Origin: an uncultured Rhizobiaceae bacterium
GTDB lineage: Bacteria > Pseudomonadota > Alphaproteobacteria > Rhizobiales > Rhizobiaceae
Assembly: GCA_951813045.1 (NCBI GenBank)
Contig: CATOTF010000002.1
Coordinates: forward strand, 2,108,001 to 2,172,000
Length of the DNA: 64,000 nucleotides
Reading direction: 5' to 3'
Of the stretch, positions 25,537-33,480 are shown piece by piece (position 1 is the stretch's first letter; every line of letters begins with the position of its first letter). Below the pieces are notes generated by a model that was not told the origin of the DNA, made no database searches, and worked only from the letters and a program-made list of their open reading frames with translations. Both the position numbers and the translations under genes were made by a program.

Positions 25537-27048
25537 CTAGTCGCCATCTGCGACGCCGTCGGCACGGTGTCGAGCACGCCGTGCCCGGTAGCTGGGTAGT
25601 AGGATCAGAATCGCTGCGATGACCAGCAAGCCAAGTGTCATTGGCCGCTCCCAGATGAACGCTACACCGTCATAGAGCTGCATGGAACGGGAGAAGTTGT
25701 TCTCCAACATTCCACCCAAGATGAATCCGATCAATAGTGGGGCTAATGGGTAATCAGCAAATTTCAAAGCTGTGGCGCAAACACCAAAACCCACAAGAAT
25801 TAGCAGTTCGGTAGCGTTGTTCTGACCGATATAGGCTCCCATCAGAGTAAAGAACAAAATGAACGGTATCAGGAAGTTGCGCGGTATCGATAAAACCTTT
25901 GCGATGTAAGGTATCAACGGAAGATTCAAGATTAATAGAACCAGATTGCCGATGAACATTGACATTATGACGGCCCAGAAAATTTGCGGCTCGTCGATCA
26001 TCAGGCGCGGCCCCGGCGAGACGTTCAGCGCAATAAGCGCACCCAGCAGGATAGCCGTGGTGCCAGAACCGGGAATGCCAAGCGTTAGCAACGGCACGAA
26101 AGAGCCCGTGCAAGCGGCATTGTTGGCTGTTTCGGGCGCGGCGAGGCCTTTAATTGAACCTTTGCCGAACTCCGCCTGTTCTTCTTTGGTTGCGAGGTTG
26201 CGTTCGACTGCATAGCCCAGGAAACTAGCAATCGTCGCGCCTGCACCTGGCAAAACTCCGATGAAGAAACCTTGAATAGATTGGCGCCCGATGACCGGAG
26301 CAATAGCATGCGCTTCGGCTGGTGTGATGCGTAATTCCCTTATCTCGCCTTCGGCGCTACCCTTTGTTTTGGGTTTCAACACCAAAAATATAGCCTCAGG
26401 TAAAGCAAACATCGCCATCGCCAGCGTAATAAAGCCAAAGCCCGATTGCAGGTCCATGACGCCGCCAGTAAAGCGTGGAAGGTTGAACAGCGCGCCTTCG
26501 CCTACCGTCGCCATGATCAGGCCGAATACCGTCATAATCATCGCTTTGGCGACCTGACCGGTGCCAGCAAAGGCGGCGATAGCTGAAAGGCCTACGACCA
26601 TTAACGCAAAGTATTCCGCCGAGTGGAACAGCAGTGCGACCGACGACAGCATTGGCGCGAACACCATTAACAGGATCGCACCAATTGTGCCGCCAGCGAA
26701 GCTAGAAACGGCGGCGATGGTCAGCGCCTTACCTGCCTTGCCCTGTCTGGCCATTGGGTAGCCGTCGAAACTGGACGCGACGGTCCCCGCTACGCCAGGG
26801 GCGTTGAGTAGAATTGAGGAGGTGGAGCCGCCAAAGATGGCCCCATAGTAGACACCCGCTAGCAGAATGAGCGCAGCAGACGCATCGCCCATTGAAATTG
26901 CTATAGGGATCATAATCGCGATGATTGACATCGGCCCAAGCCCGGGCAGCATGCCGATGAAGGTGCCAATCAGGCAACCCGCAATGACCATTGCAAGGTT
27001 TTGGAATGACAAGGCGGTCTGAAGACCAATGAGAAGACCTTCTAACAT
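25537..27048 (-). CDS. tctA: Tripartite tricarboxylate transporter permease, large subunit
   Basis: The chosen start at 27048 begins MLEGLLIGLQTALSFQNLAM and gives 503 residues, as usual for TctA. Family motifs are GTFIGMLPGLGPMSIIAIMI, YYGAIFGGSTSSILLNAPG and a later repeat GFFIGVLPGAGATIASFLGY. About eleven membrane segments are present. It forms the channel that takes up citrate-like or other carboxylates delivered by TctC. The start lies just past the tctB stop, in the order tctC-tctB-tctA. Confidence 0.95.
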   Translation of the reverse strand: MLEGLLIGLQTALSFQNLAMVIAGCLIGTFIGMLPGLGPMSIIAIMIPIAISMGDASAALILLAGVYYGAIFGGSTSSILLNAPGVAGTVASSFDGYPMARQGKAGKALTIAAVSSFAGGTIGAILLMVFAPMLSSVALLFHSAEYFALMVVGLSAIAAFAGTGQVAKAMIMTVFGLIMATVGEGALFNLPRFTGGVMDLQSGFGFITLAMAMFALPEAIFLVLKPKTKGSAEGEIRELRITPAEAHAIAPVIGRQSIQGFFIGVLPGAGATIASFLGYAVERNLATKEEQAEFGKGSIKGLAAPETANNAACTGSFVPLLTLGIPGSGTTAILLGALIALNVSPGPRLMIDEPQIFWAVIMSMFIGNLVLLILNLPLIPYIAKVLSIPRNFLIPFILFFTLMGAYIGQNNATELLILVGFGVCATALKFADYPLAPLLIGFILGGMLENNFSRSMQLYDGVAFIWERPMTLGLLVIAAILILLPSYRARRARHRADGVADGD

Positions 27049-27049
27049 A

Positions 27050-27532
27050 TCAGTCTCCCAAAATGCCGGGCAGAGGGCGCATGTAAATGCCCAACACCTG
27101 CTGCACAAGATACCAAACAATCAGTGTTGTAACGACCGCAACAGAAAACATCAGCAGCCACTTGCGTTCTCCGAGAATGAACGCCCCGAGGAACAGAAAT
27201 GAGATTGTGGAGATGATGAAACCTACAGGGCGCAGGCAAATCGCATAGGCAACCATAAGAAGGAGGAGCAGCACTGCTTGGCCAAGCTTGTATTCGTGCA
27301 AACGACGGTAGTCGATTTCGGCCTCTTTGACGTCAGATTTCTCAATGCCCATCAGTATTATCAGGCAGGCGATTGTGCCCAAGATGGACAAGACTTTCGG
27401 GAAGGTGCTCGGCCAAATCGGAGCACGTTTCATGAAAGGCGCGAGGCCTGCATCCATGGCAAACCAGGCTGTGTAACCGTAGGCGAGGCAAAGCCCCAAA
27501 AGTATCAGTGCAATCCAACGATCAAGCGCCAT
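27050..27532 (-). CDS. tctB: Tripartite tricarboxylate transporter, small membrane subunit
   Basis: The 160-residue protein has four hydrophobic helices (for example WIALILLGLCLAYGYTAW and AVLLLLLMVAYAICL) and the short RAPIWPSTFPKVLS segment typical of TctB. It accompanies TctA in the membrane. It is placed 60 bp after tctC and runs into the start of tctA. Confidence 0.9.
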   Translation of the reverse strand: MALDRWIALILLGLCLAYGYTAWFAMDAGLAPFMKRAPIWPSTFPKVLSILGTIACLIILMGIEKSDVKEAEIDYRRLHEYKLGQAVLLLLLMVAYAICLRPVGFIISTISFLFLGAFILGERKWLLMFSVAVVTTLIVWYLVQQVLGIYMRPLPGILGD

Positions 27533-27592
27533 AGTCTACTCCTAAAAGTGAAACTGGCAGAACGGCGAACCGCTGTGCCAGTCTAATATTTC

Positions 27593-28579
27593 TTAGAGGA
27601 AGCCCAGCTTCTTCATCAGATCACCGATGACTTTCTCTTGACCTTCAAGGAAGGTTTTGAACTCATCGCCAGGGTTGTGGATGTTAACCCAACCGTTGCG
27701 AGCCCGCACTGCTTCCCACTCTGGAGTGGCGTACATTTTGGCAATCGCATCCTGGTACATCGCGGTTTTTTCCGCAGGCAGACCAGGAGCGCCGAAGAAA
27801 CCGCGCCAGTTCACGAAGGTTGTGTCGATACCTTGTTCTTTCATAGTCATAGCATCAGGTGCTGCTGCAACGCGTTCATCAGCAGTCACGCCAACGATTT
27901 TCACTTCGCCAGCTTTGGCCAATTCGATGGCTTCCGAAAGACCGGTTGAAAGAGCTGCAATTTCGCCAGACAGCAGCGCTGCCATGGCCTTGCCGCCTGC
28001 ATCATAAGGAATGTACTTCACTTCCAGCGCATCTTTACCGGCAGCTTCCATCACCATGGCTGCGACGAGGTGATCCATGCCGCCGGGCACGGATCCGCCG
28101 CCAATTGCGGTGCCAGCTTTGTCAGCATCATAAGCTGCGATCAATTCGCTCATATTGTTGACGGGGCTGTCCTTGCCCACAACGATAGCGGCATAGTCGC
28201 CGATAGTGCCTGCGACCAGCGTCAGGTCTCGGAAACTTTGCGGAAATACACCTGTCAGCGAGCGGATTACGATGGGGGTAGAGTTGACCATCAAGGTGCC
28301 ATGGTTGCTGTCAGCGTTCTCGATCAAGAATCCGATGGCTTTACCGCCACCACCGCCAGACATGTTTTCATAGGATGCTGTACCCACGAGACCTGCTTTC
28401 GTTAACGCCTCACCCGTGCCACGAGCCGTACCGTCCCAGCCACCACCAGCGCCGCCGGGGATCAGAAAGTGAATGCTATCCAGAACTTTGGGTCCGTCCG
28501 CAAAAGCACTAGAACCAAAACTCATGGTGGCGAAGGCTGCTGCTATCAGGGCTCTGCGGCCCAGTTTAATAATTGTCAT
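27593..28579 (-). CDS. tctC: Tripartite tricarboxylate transporter substrate-binding protein
   Basis: The ATG at 28579 follows GGGAGAATAAC on the minus strand; the product of 328 residues begins with a signal peptide (RRALIAAAFATMSFGSSAFA). HFLIPGGAGGGWDGTARGTG is the ligand-gripping loop of the TctC branch, with MSGGGGGKAIGFLI and GTAIGGGSVPGGMDH later. It collects a carboxylate in the periplasm. The divergent tctDE pair across a 106-bp region should control its expression. The exact carboxylate is not predictable. Confidence 0.93.
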   Translation of the reverse strand: MTIIKLGRRALIAAAFATMSFGSSAFADGPKVLDSIHFLIPGGAGGGWDGTARGTGEALTKAGLVGTASYENMSGGGGGKAIGFLIENADSNHGTLMVNSTPIVIRSLTGVFPQSFRDLTLVAGTIGDYAAIVVGKDSPVNNMSELIAAYDADKAGTAIGGGSVPGGMDHLVAAMVMEAAGKDALEVKYIPYDAGGKAMAALLSGEIAALSTGLSEAIELAKAGEVKIVGVTADERVAAAPDAMTMKEQGIDTTFVNWRGFFGAPGLPAEKTAMYQDAIAKMYATPEWEAVRARNGWVNIHNPGDEFKTFLEGQEKVIGDLMKKLGFL

Positions 28580-28641
28580 GTTATTCTCCCATTTGACAAC
28601 TGTCCGCACTGCGGCTCAGTTACAAGATTACAGCACGACAA

Positions 28642-28660
28642 CCTGACACAGACCTGACAC
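28642..28660. promoter_or_regulatory. Direct-repeat operator candidate for TctD
   Basis: CCTGACAC occurs at 28642-28649 and again at 28653-28660, exactly 11 bp apart, between divergent tctC and tctD. OmpR/PhoB-type regulators bind head-to-tail repeats spaced by one helical turn, so this is a good candidate site for the TctD protein encoded 26 bp further on. Confidence 0.5.
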
Positions 28661-28685
28661 CTATCAATTATGGCAAACTTAGATC

Positions 28686-29354
28686 ATGAAATACCTACTC
28701 ATCGAAGACAATCAGGAGCTTGCAGATGCGATCTCCTCGCGCATGCGCTTGGACGGACATGTCATTGATCATGCGGCCAAATTGGAAGACGCAACTGCCT
28801 TTGTAGAGACCGGTGAATATGATTTGATCCTTCTTGATATTATGCTGCCAGATGGTGACGGACGCTCGTTTCTAAAAGAGCACCGAGCAAGCCATTTAGA
28901 CACTCCAGTGATCATTTTGACTGCACGTAGCCAAGTCTTAGATCGAATCGACTCACTTGATTTGGGTGCGGATGACTACGTCACAAAACCATTCGACCAT
29001 GCCGAACTAGAGGCCCGATGTAGGGCGGTTCTACGTCGCAATGCCGGTAAATCTCAAACCGTAATCGTGACAGGTGGTGTTGTTTTTGACCCGCTGGCAG
29101 GACATATGGCTGTGCACGGTCAATCGCTGACATTACGTAACCGCGAGTTGCGCCTTCTTGAGCTGTTGATCAATTCTCCAGGGCAGGTGTTTTCAAAGCA
29201 GAAGCTTTCCGACCGGTTGTTTTCTTACGACGATGATGTCTCTGAAAACGCAATCGAGGTTTATATCGGGCGGCTGCGAAAGCACCTTGAGAATTCAGAC
29301 TTGAAAATTACCACTCTACGCGGGCTCGGCTATCGGCTTGATCATGACACGTAA
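28686..29354 (+). CDS. tctD: Two-component response regulator, OmpR family
   Basis: The 222-residue protein has a receiver domain with acidic pocket (LIEDNQE), phosphoacceptor Asp in DLILLDIMLPDGDGR, conserved Thr in VIILTARS and Lys in DDYVTKPFDHAELEAR. The C-terminal winged helix shows LTLRNRELRLLELLIN, SKQKLSDRLFSYDDDVSENA and IEVYIGRLRKHLE. It should activate the divergent tctCBA transporter genes. Its end overlaps the kinase gene by 11 bp. Confidence 0.92.
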   Translation: MKYLLIEDNQELADAISSRMRLDGHVIDHAAKLEDATAFVETGEYDLILLDIMLPDGDGRSFLKEHRASHLDTPVIILTARSQVLDRIDSLDLGADDYVTKPFDHAELEARCRAVLRRNAGKSQTVIVTGGVVFDPLAGHMAVHGQSLTLRNRELRLLELLINSPGQVFSKQKLSDRLFSYDDDVSENAIEVYIGRLRKHLENSDLKITTLRGLGYRLDHDT

Positions 29355-30708
29355 TCTACCAACTTCCGGTTCGCTCCGAAACCACCTAGTTCTAACGTTG
29401 ATCGGCGGCGCTGCGATCCTTGCACTGTTGCTTTTCTTTGCGATCCGCAACTATGCGACCCAAGTCGCTCAACAGGGACAGGACAACATCCTTGGCGCCT
29501 CGGTAACCTCGATATTGGATGCTGCGTCCATACGGGATGGAACCATCGAAGTCGACATCCCATATGCCTCGTTTTCAATGCTCAGCACCCAGTCTGACGA
29601 CCGAATTTTTTATGCAATTTATCAGGATGAGACGTTTCTCTCTGGCTACCCCAAGTTATCTTTGGCAACGGTATCGGGACAAGAAAGCATCTTTCAATCA
29701 GTTAAACATCGAGGTAAAACCGTTCGATTGGTTACGGCAAGTCGTACGCTGATCGGAATAGAAAAACGAACTCAAATCCGTGTTGCCTTGGCGCAAACCC
29801 AAGATGCTCTATCCGGGACACTCGCCCAAATTTCGCGCAACGCGGCCCTTTTTGGTACAGGCTTCTTTGCGTTAGCTGCACTACTGTCTATTTGGGCCAG
29901 TTCGACAACCGTTGGTCAATTGAAGCGCCTGACAAACTCTGTCACCAGGCGCGGGCCTCAAGATCTGAGCCCTTTCGAAAAGCCAGTTCCTTCGGAAATG
30001 TTGCCGTTGGTTACATCTCTGAATTCCCTCATGCAACGGCTGGACCATTCGCTTGGCCAATCAGAGGATTTCATTGCAGAAGCGGCACACCGAGTCCGGA
30101 CACCGCTCGCTACCGTTCGCTCCTACGCAGAAGCGACGTTGCAGCGAGTAGACAAGGAAGAAAACCGTCAGGCCCTGCGGTCTATGGTGCGAGCCATCGA
30201 TGAAAGCTCGCGCGCTGCTGGTCAACTTTTGGACCACGCGATGATTACGTTTAGGGCAGATCATCTTGAGCACCAAAATCTGGATTTGGTTGCTTTGGTT
30301 AACGAACTTGTGGTTCGACTCATGCCGATTGCAGAAATGAAGGACCTCGAATTACGCTTTCACAGCGACGCGCAAATCACTTATTCTGGCGATCCGGTAC
30401 TCATTCAGAATGCCGTTCGAAATTTGATCGACAATGCTTTGAAATACTCGCCCAGTGAGGGAACTGTGAACATCTTGGTAACAGCCGCACCAAACGTACA
30501 CGTCCGCGTTTGTGACAGCGGTAATGGGTTTCCCAGTGAAGAACTCAACACGCTTGCGACACGCTTCAAACGCGGGAAAAACGCTGAAGGGACAATTGGT
30601 TCTGGCCTCGGCTTGACCATCGCGATGGACGTGGCCAGAGCGCACGGTGGTAATTTGCAGTTGTCAAACGGAACGGAGGGCGGCGCATGCGCATTGCTAT
30701 CGCTCTAG
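29344..30708 (+). CDS. tctE: Sensor histidine kinase, TctE type
   Basis: The ATG at 29344 was preferred to TTG at 29338. The product of about 454 residues has a membrane segment near residues 15-35 (LIGGAAILALLLFFA), a periplasmic domain of the TctE type, a second segment near 165-185 and HAMP-like linker. The H-box is FIAEAAHRVRTPLATVRSYA with the phosphorylated His, followed by N-box AVRNLIDNALKYSP, DSGNGFPSEE and GSGLGLTIAMD. It senses a carboxylate or a binding-protein signal and phosphorylates TctD. The 3' end overlaps the next gene by 22 bp. Confidence 0.92.
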   Translation: MTRNLPTSGSLRNHLVLTLIGGAAILALLLFFAIRNYATQVAQQGQDNILGASVTSILDAASIRDGTIEVDIPYASFSMLSTQSDDRIFYAIYQDETFLSGYPKLSLATVSGQESIFQSVKHRGKTVRLVTASRTLIGIEKRTQIRVALAQTQDALSGTLAQISRNAALFGTGFFALAALLSIWASSTTVGQLKRLTNSVTRRGPQDLSPFEKPVPSEMLPLVTSLNSLMQRLDHSLGQSEDFIAEAAHRVRTPLATVRSYAEATLQRVDKEENRQALRSMVRAIDESSRAAGQLLDHAMITFRADHLEHQNLDLVALVNELVVRLMPIAEMKDLELRFHSDAQITYSGDPVLIQNAVRNLIDNALKYSPSEGTVNILVTAAPNVHVRVCDSGNGFPSEELNTLATRFKRGKNAEGTIGSGLGLTIAMDVARAHGGNLQLSNGTEGGACALLSL

Positions 30709-31703
30709 TTCTTTGGGTGCTGCCACAGGTCATCTTTGCGCAGGAGTGGGAAGACCGGCAATTGTTTAACGACCATGCCTCAGAGCAGAAGCTGCGGATC
30801 ATCTCCTCCACCGACACATCTTTTTTTACCCCCATAATCAAGAGCTTCATTTCCAAATACCCCAATGTCGCTGTCGAATATCTGGTGACGGGAACCGCGG
30901 ACATTGATCGGATATTTCGGGCAACCCCGGATGCATTCGATGTTGTAATTTCCAGCGCAATGGACTTGCAGCTTAAAATTGTAAACGACGGTTTGGCACG
31001 CCCAGTTTCTAACGTGCCACTTCCATCCTGGGCTCAGTGGCGCCAAAGCCTGTTTGCGTTCACGTCTGAGCCTGCCGCCATCGTGATCAATCGGGAGGCG
31101 TTTGCGGGGCACCCGATCCCCGACACCCGTCAGAAATTGATCGAGGCCCTCCGGGCGCGGCCCGAAATATTTCGTGGCCGCATTGGCACATATGATGTGC
31201 GAAAATCCGGCTTGGGATATCTGTTCGCAACCCAAGACGCCCGCGCTTCTGAAACCTATTGGCGCTTGATGGAAGTCATGGGAGCCTTAGACATAAGATT
31301 GTACTGCTGTTCCGGTGACATGATCAACGATCTGTCAGATGGCACCATCGCAGTCGCATATAATGTTTTGGGTAGTTATGCGACTGCCCGTGTTGAAAGT
31401 AAGGGCGCTATCGAAATCATCCTACCTTCAAATTTTCCAACGACAATGATGCGAACAGCCATGGTTTCCATTGATGCACCGCATTTTGAAGACGCTTCTG
31501 CATTCATACGACATTTGATTGCCCTACAATCAGGCTCAGAAAAAGCCGCCTTTCCATTGCCGCCACTAAACTCGAAACTGAACGATGTCGAGCGCTCAAC
31601 TATAGCACTGGAGCCCGCATTGATGACATTCCTTGATACGCTTAAACGACGTAGGTTTCTCGCCGAGTGGGAGGACGCCGTCATTCAAAAGCAACAAAAG
31701 TGA
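30687..31703 (+). CDS. Periplasmic substrate-binding protein linked to the TctDE system
   Basis: The 338-residue protein begins with a signal peptide (IAIALVLWVLPQVIFA) and continues RIISSTDTSFFTPIIKSFIS, DAFDVVISSAMDLQLK and GSYATARVESKGAIEI, the pattern of iron/thiamine-type ABC binding proteins. No ABC permease or ATPase gene is nearby, and the gene starts inside the kinase gene, so it is probably a periplasmic sensor partner of TctE rather than a transport component. This three-gene arrangement recurs in related bacteria as far as I recall. Ligand unknown. Confidence 0.75.
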   Translation: MRIAIALVLWVLPQVIFAQEWEDRQLFNDHASEQKLRIISSTDTSFFTPIIKSFISKYPNVAVEYLVTGTADIDRIFRATPDAFDVVISSAMDLQLKIVNDGLARPVSNVPLPSWAQWRQSLFAFTSEPAAIVINREAFAGHPIPDTRQKLIEALRARPEIFRGRIGTYDVRKSGLGYLFATQDARASETYWRLMEVMGALDIRLYCCSGDMINDLSDGTIAVAYNVLGSYATARVESKGAIEIILPSNFPTTMMRTAMVSIDAPHFEDASAFIRHLIALQSGSEKAAFPLPPLNSKLNDVERSTIALEPALMTFLDTLKRRRFLAEWEDAVIQKQQK

Positions 31704-32017
31704 CGACTAAGTCAGGTCCCTAATCTTTGATCAAACTCTCAGTGAAGTGCTTTCCGCGGAGGACTCAATTGATCGGCGCGACACACTCAGCAAACTTCTC
31801 TGCTGAGGACGATTTGCCCAATGTCCCCTCTTGGCACTTCGCGACATTCTGGCCGCAGTCGCCGATTGAACACTGGCGCTTGGCAAATCAAAGCGAACCT
31901 TCAAATGAAACGCCGCCGTCAAGGGCAGTGATCATTCCACATTCCGAAAACGTCGAACCACAGTCTGGTGATAAAGCGACAAGCGCATCCAGCCCTTTTC
32001 AGATATAATGGCAGGAT
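31704..32017. other. Intergenic stretch before the HTH gene
   Basis: About 310 bp with no supported gene. Short frames (for instance 31727-32008 from a TTG) have low-complexity Ser/Pro sequences without family resemblance. It probably contains the promoter of the HTH gene. Confidence 0.45.
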
Positions 32018-32368
32018 ATGAAACGTGTCGATGAAATGCTTGATCGCAACATCAAGATCATTGGAGCCGACCCGCTAACTCAGCGGGGCTTTACTCAAAT
32101 CCCCAACGTCATTTTGAAGTCATCAAAAATTTCTGGTGGTGCCAAGCTCGTTTACACATTGTTGTTGGCTTACGGTCAGGGAAAGGATGAATGTTTTCCT
32201 GGTCAAGAGCGCCTAAGCGAAGACATGGGCATCTCCCGCCAATCGACCAACAAATACGTCAAAGAATTGCAGACCAAGGGCTTCATCAACATCAAGCGCC
32301 GTGGGCAGGGTCGATCCAACATTTACGAGATAAACCTTCGGGCCAAAGTGCTCAAAGCAGCACGGTAA
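32018..32368 (+). CDS. Helix-turn-helix replication-type protein (possibly shortened)
   Basis: The 116-residue product has GFTQIPNVILKSSKISGGAK, then LVYTLLLAYGQGKDECFPGQ and the winged helix RLSEDMGISRQSTNKYVKEL followed by GFINIKRRGQGRSNIYEI. This HTH type occurs in replication initiators and regulators of plasmids, phages and integrative elements. Longer relatives continue past this domain; here the frame stops just before three palindromes, and overlapping frames continue for some distance, so the gene may be truncated by frameshift. The dyads beside it are likely its binding sites. Its presence supports a mobile origin of this block. Confidence 0.7.
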   Translation: MKRVDEMLDRNIKIIGADPLTQRGFTQIPNVILKSSKISGGAKLVYTLLLAYGQGKDECFPGQERLSEDMGISRQSTNKYVKELQTKGFINIKRRGQGRSNIYEINLRAKVLKAAR

Positions 32369-32377
32369 GGAGCGTTC

Positions 32378-32446
32378 AGATGTCAAAATATTTGACATCT
32401 AGATGTCGGTTTGTTGGACATCTGGTTGTCAAAATTTTTGACACTA
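32378..32446. repeat. Three abutting 23-bp dyad units
   Basis: Units at 32378-32400, 32401-32423 and 32424-32446 are each centred on a dyad (centres 32389, 32412 and 32435). The first has perfect 10-bp arms (AGATGTCAAA/TTTGACATCT), the second 7-bp arms (AGATGTC/GACATCT), the third 8-bp arms (TGTCAAAA/TTTTGACA). The 23-bp period is not a multiple of three, so the repeat is kept at DNA level. They start 10 bp after the HTH gene and resemble iterons or a multimeric operator. Confidence 0.75.
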
Positions 32447-32702
32447 AGAATATGAAGAGAAGAATATCAAAGAATAATATGAAGATTGCAAAAAAGGAAA
32501 ACCAAAACGAGCTGACGATGATGATCCGTCTGGATTGCCAATTTCCGGTTTCAAACGCTCACTCAGACCACACAGTCAAACTACCCGTGATCCAGTTCTG
32601 AACCAGCATCCAGTTACTTCCACAAGATCGGCTGAGAAGCCCAAAAATGGCCCGTCACATTAAGGCAACCACCAAAGCCGACACTTTTCCTTACTGAACA
32701 AC

Positions 32703-32725
32703 AAAAGCCCCTTAGAGAGGCTTTT
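32703..32725. terminator. Bidirectional terminator
   Basis: AAAAGCC and GGCTTTT form a stem that extends inward to ten positions with one mismatch and a 3-base loop, with a T-run on the plus strand and an A-run on its left side that serves the minus strand. It separates the HTH region from the convergent small membrane protein gene. Confidence 0.65.
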
Positions 32726-32744
32726 TGAGCTACTGGAGCGAAGT

Positions 32745-32984
32745 CTAGATATATGCGCGAAGGATCAGCGTCATGATCCCCGTTAAAACTGCGATCTGAC
32801 CAAGGGCAACAGCTAAGAACGTGCTGACAATCCATTTGGTCTGCCTGTGCAGGTCTTCTTTTGTCACGAGAGTTTGAAAGGCCTCCTCTTTTGTGAGGAT
32901 TGAATCAACGGCTTCCTCTGCAACAGCGCGGTCAACTTTCAAATCAACGAGCACATTGTAGAGTTTGATGGTTTTTGTGGACAT
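32745..32984 (-). CDS. Small membrane protein with coiled-coil stretch (DUF1640-like)
   Basis: The 79-residue product (start at 32984, MSTKTIKLYNVLVDLK) has a charged helical part DRAVAEEAVDSILTKEEA and TLVTKEDLHRQTKWI, then one C-terminal membrane helix, VSTFLAVALGQIAVLTGIMT. This layout resembles DUF1640/CCDC90-type proteins, often found near mobile or phage DNA and as small bacterial membrane proteins of unknown role. It lies between the terminator and tRNA-Thr. No strong ribosome-binding site is seen. Confidence 0.6.
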   Translation of the reverse strand: MSTKTIKLYNVLVDLKVDRAVAEEAVDSILTKEEAFQTLVTKEDLHRQTKWIVSTFLAVALGQIAVLTGIMTLILRAYI

Positions 32985-33130
32985 AAGTGATTTGGTTATA
33001 GCCCAACGATAGCACATCCACAGAAATCTCGCGAACTAGAGGCAGCAATTATCAAAAGGTGGACTGGTGAGCGGGTCGCAAAATCAGCGGCAGTATAAGT
33101 AGTTGAAAAATAACGATAAAATAATATAAA

Positions 33131-33206
33131 TGGTGCCCCCACACGGACTCGAACCGCGGACCTACTGATTACAAATCAGTTGCTCTACCAGCTGAGCTAT
33201 AAGGGC
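33131..33206 (-). tRNA. tRNA-Thr (anticodon TGT)
   Basis: On the minus strand the gene runs GCCCTTA...TGGGGGC plus discriminator A and encoded CCA (33131-33133). The D-arm (AGCTCAGCTGGTAGAGC), anticodon stem-loop CTGATTTGTAATCAG with anticodon TGT, and T-arm GCGGTTCGAGTCCGT are all in place, giving 76 nucleotides. The 3' end faces the accessory region on the left, the usual target side for integrases. Confidence 0.95.
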
Positions 33207-33480
33207 ATCCGTTGAGATGAAACGGTTATTTCCGCCTGTCTCTTTGCAGGGCAATAGCTTATTCGTTTTGGTGCTGCAAGGGGGATTTTGATGGAAATTT
33301 GCCAGTGGTAAATGGCTAAATGAGTATTTTGCGCCGAGGCTTTCTTTTTTCCCACTCTCTCGCTATCAAAATGCTAAGTATCAACCTCAATTGAACAGAA
33401 TTAGCGGTTTTACGCTCGAATCAACGGTCGTAACTACACAGTTATTCCTGCTCAGGACGAAAATCATCTCGGGAACAAAC

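Noticed and set aside
32378-32446. CRISPR-like reading of the three repeats
   Set aside because: There are no spacers between the units, each unit is itself a dyad, and no cas gene is near; no other CRISPR array was seen in the window.
32191-32601. 136-codon frame over the HTH gene end and the 23-bp dyads
   Set aside because: Its first half is an out-of-frame copy of the HTH gene; the repeat period does not respect codons. A frameshifted extension of the HTH gene remains possible.
33131-33206. Duplicate tRNA-Thr end as left attachment site
   Set aside because: I could not find by eye a second copy of the tRNA 3' end in 20-31 kb, so no attL is annotated.
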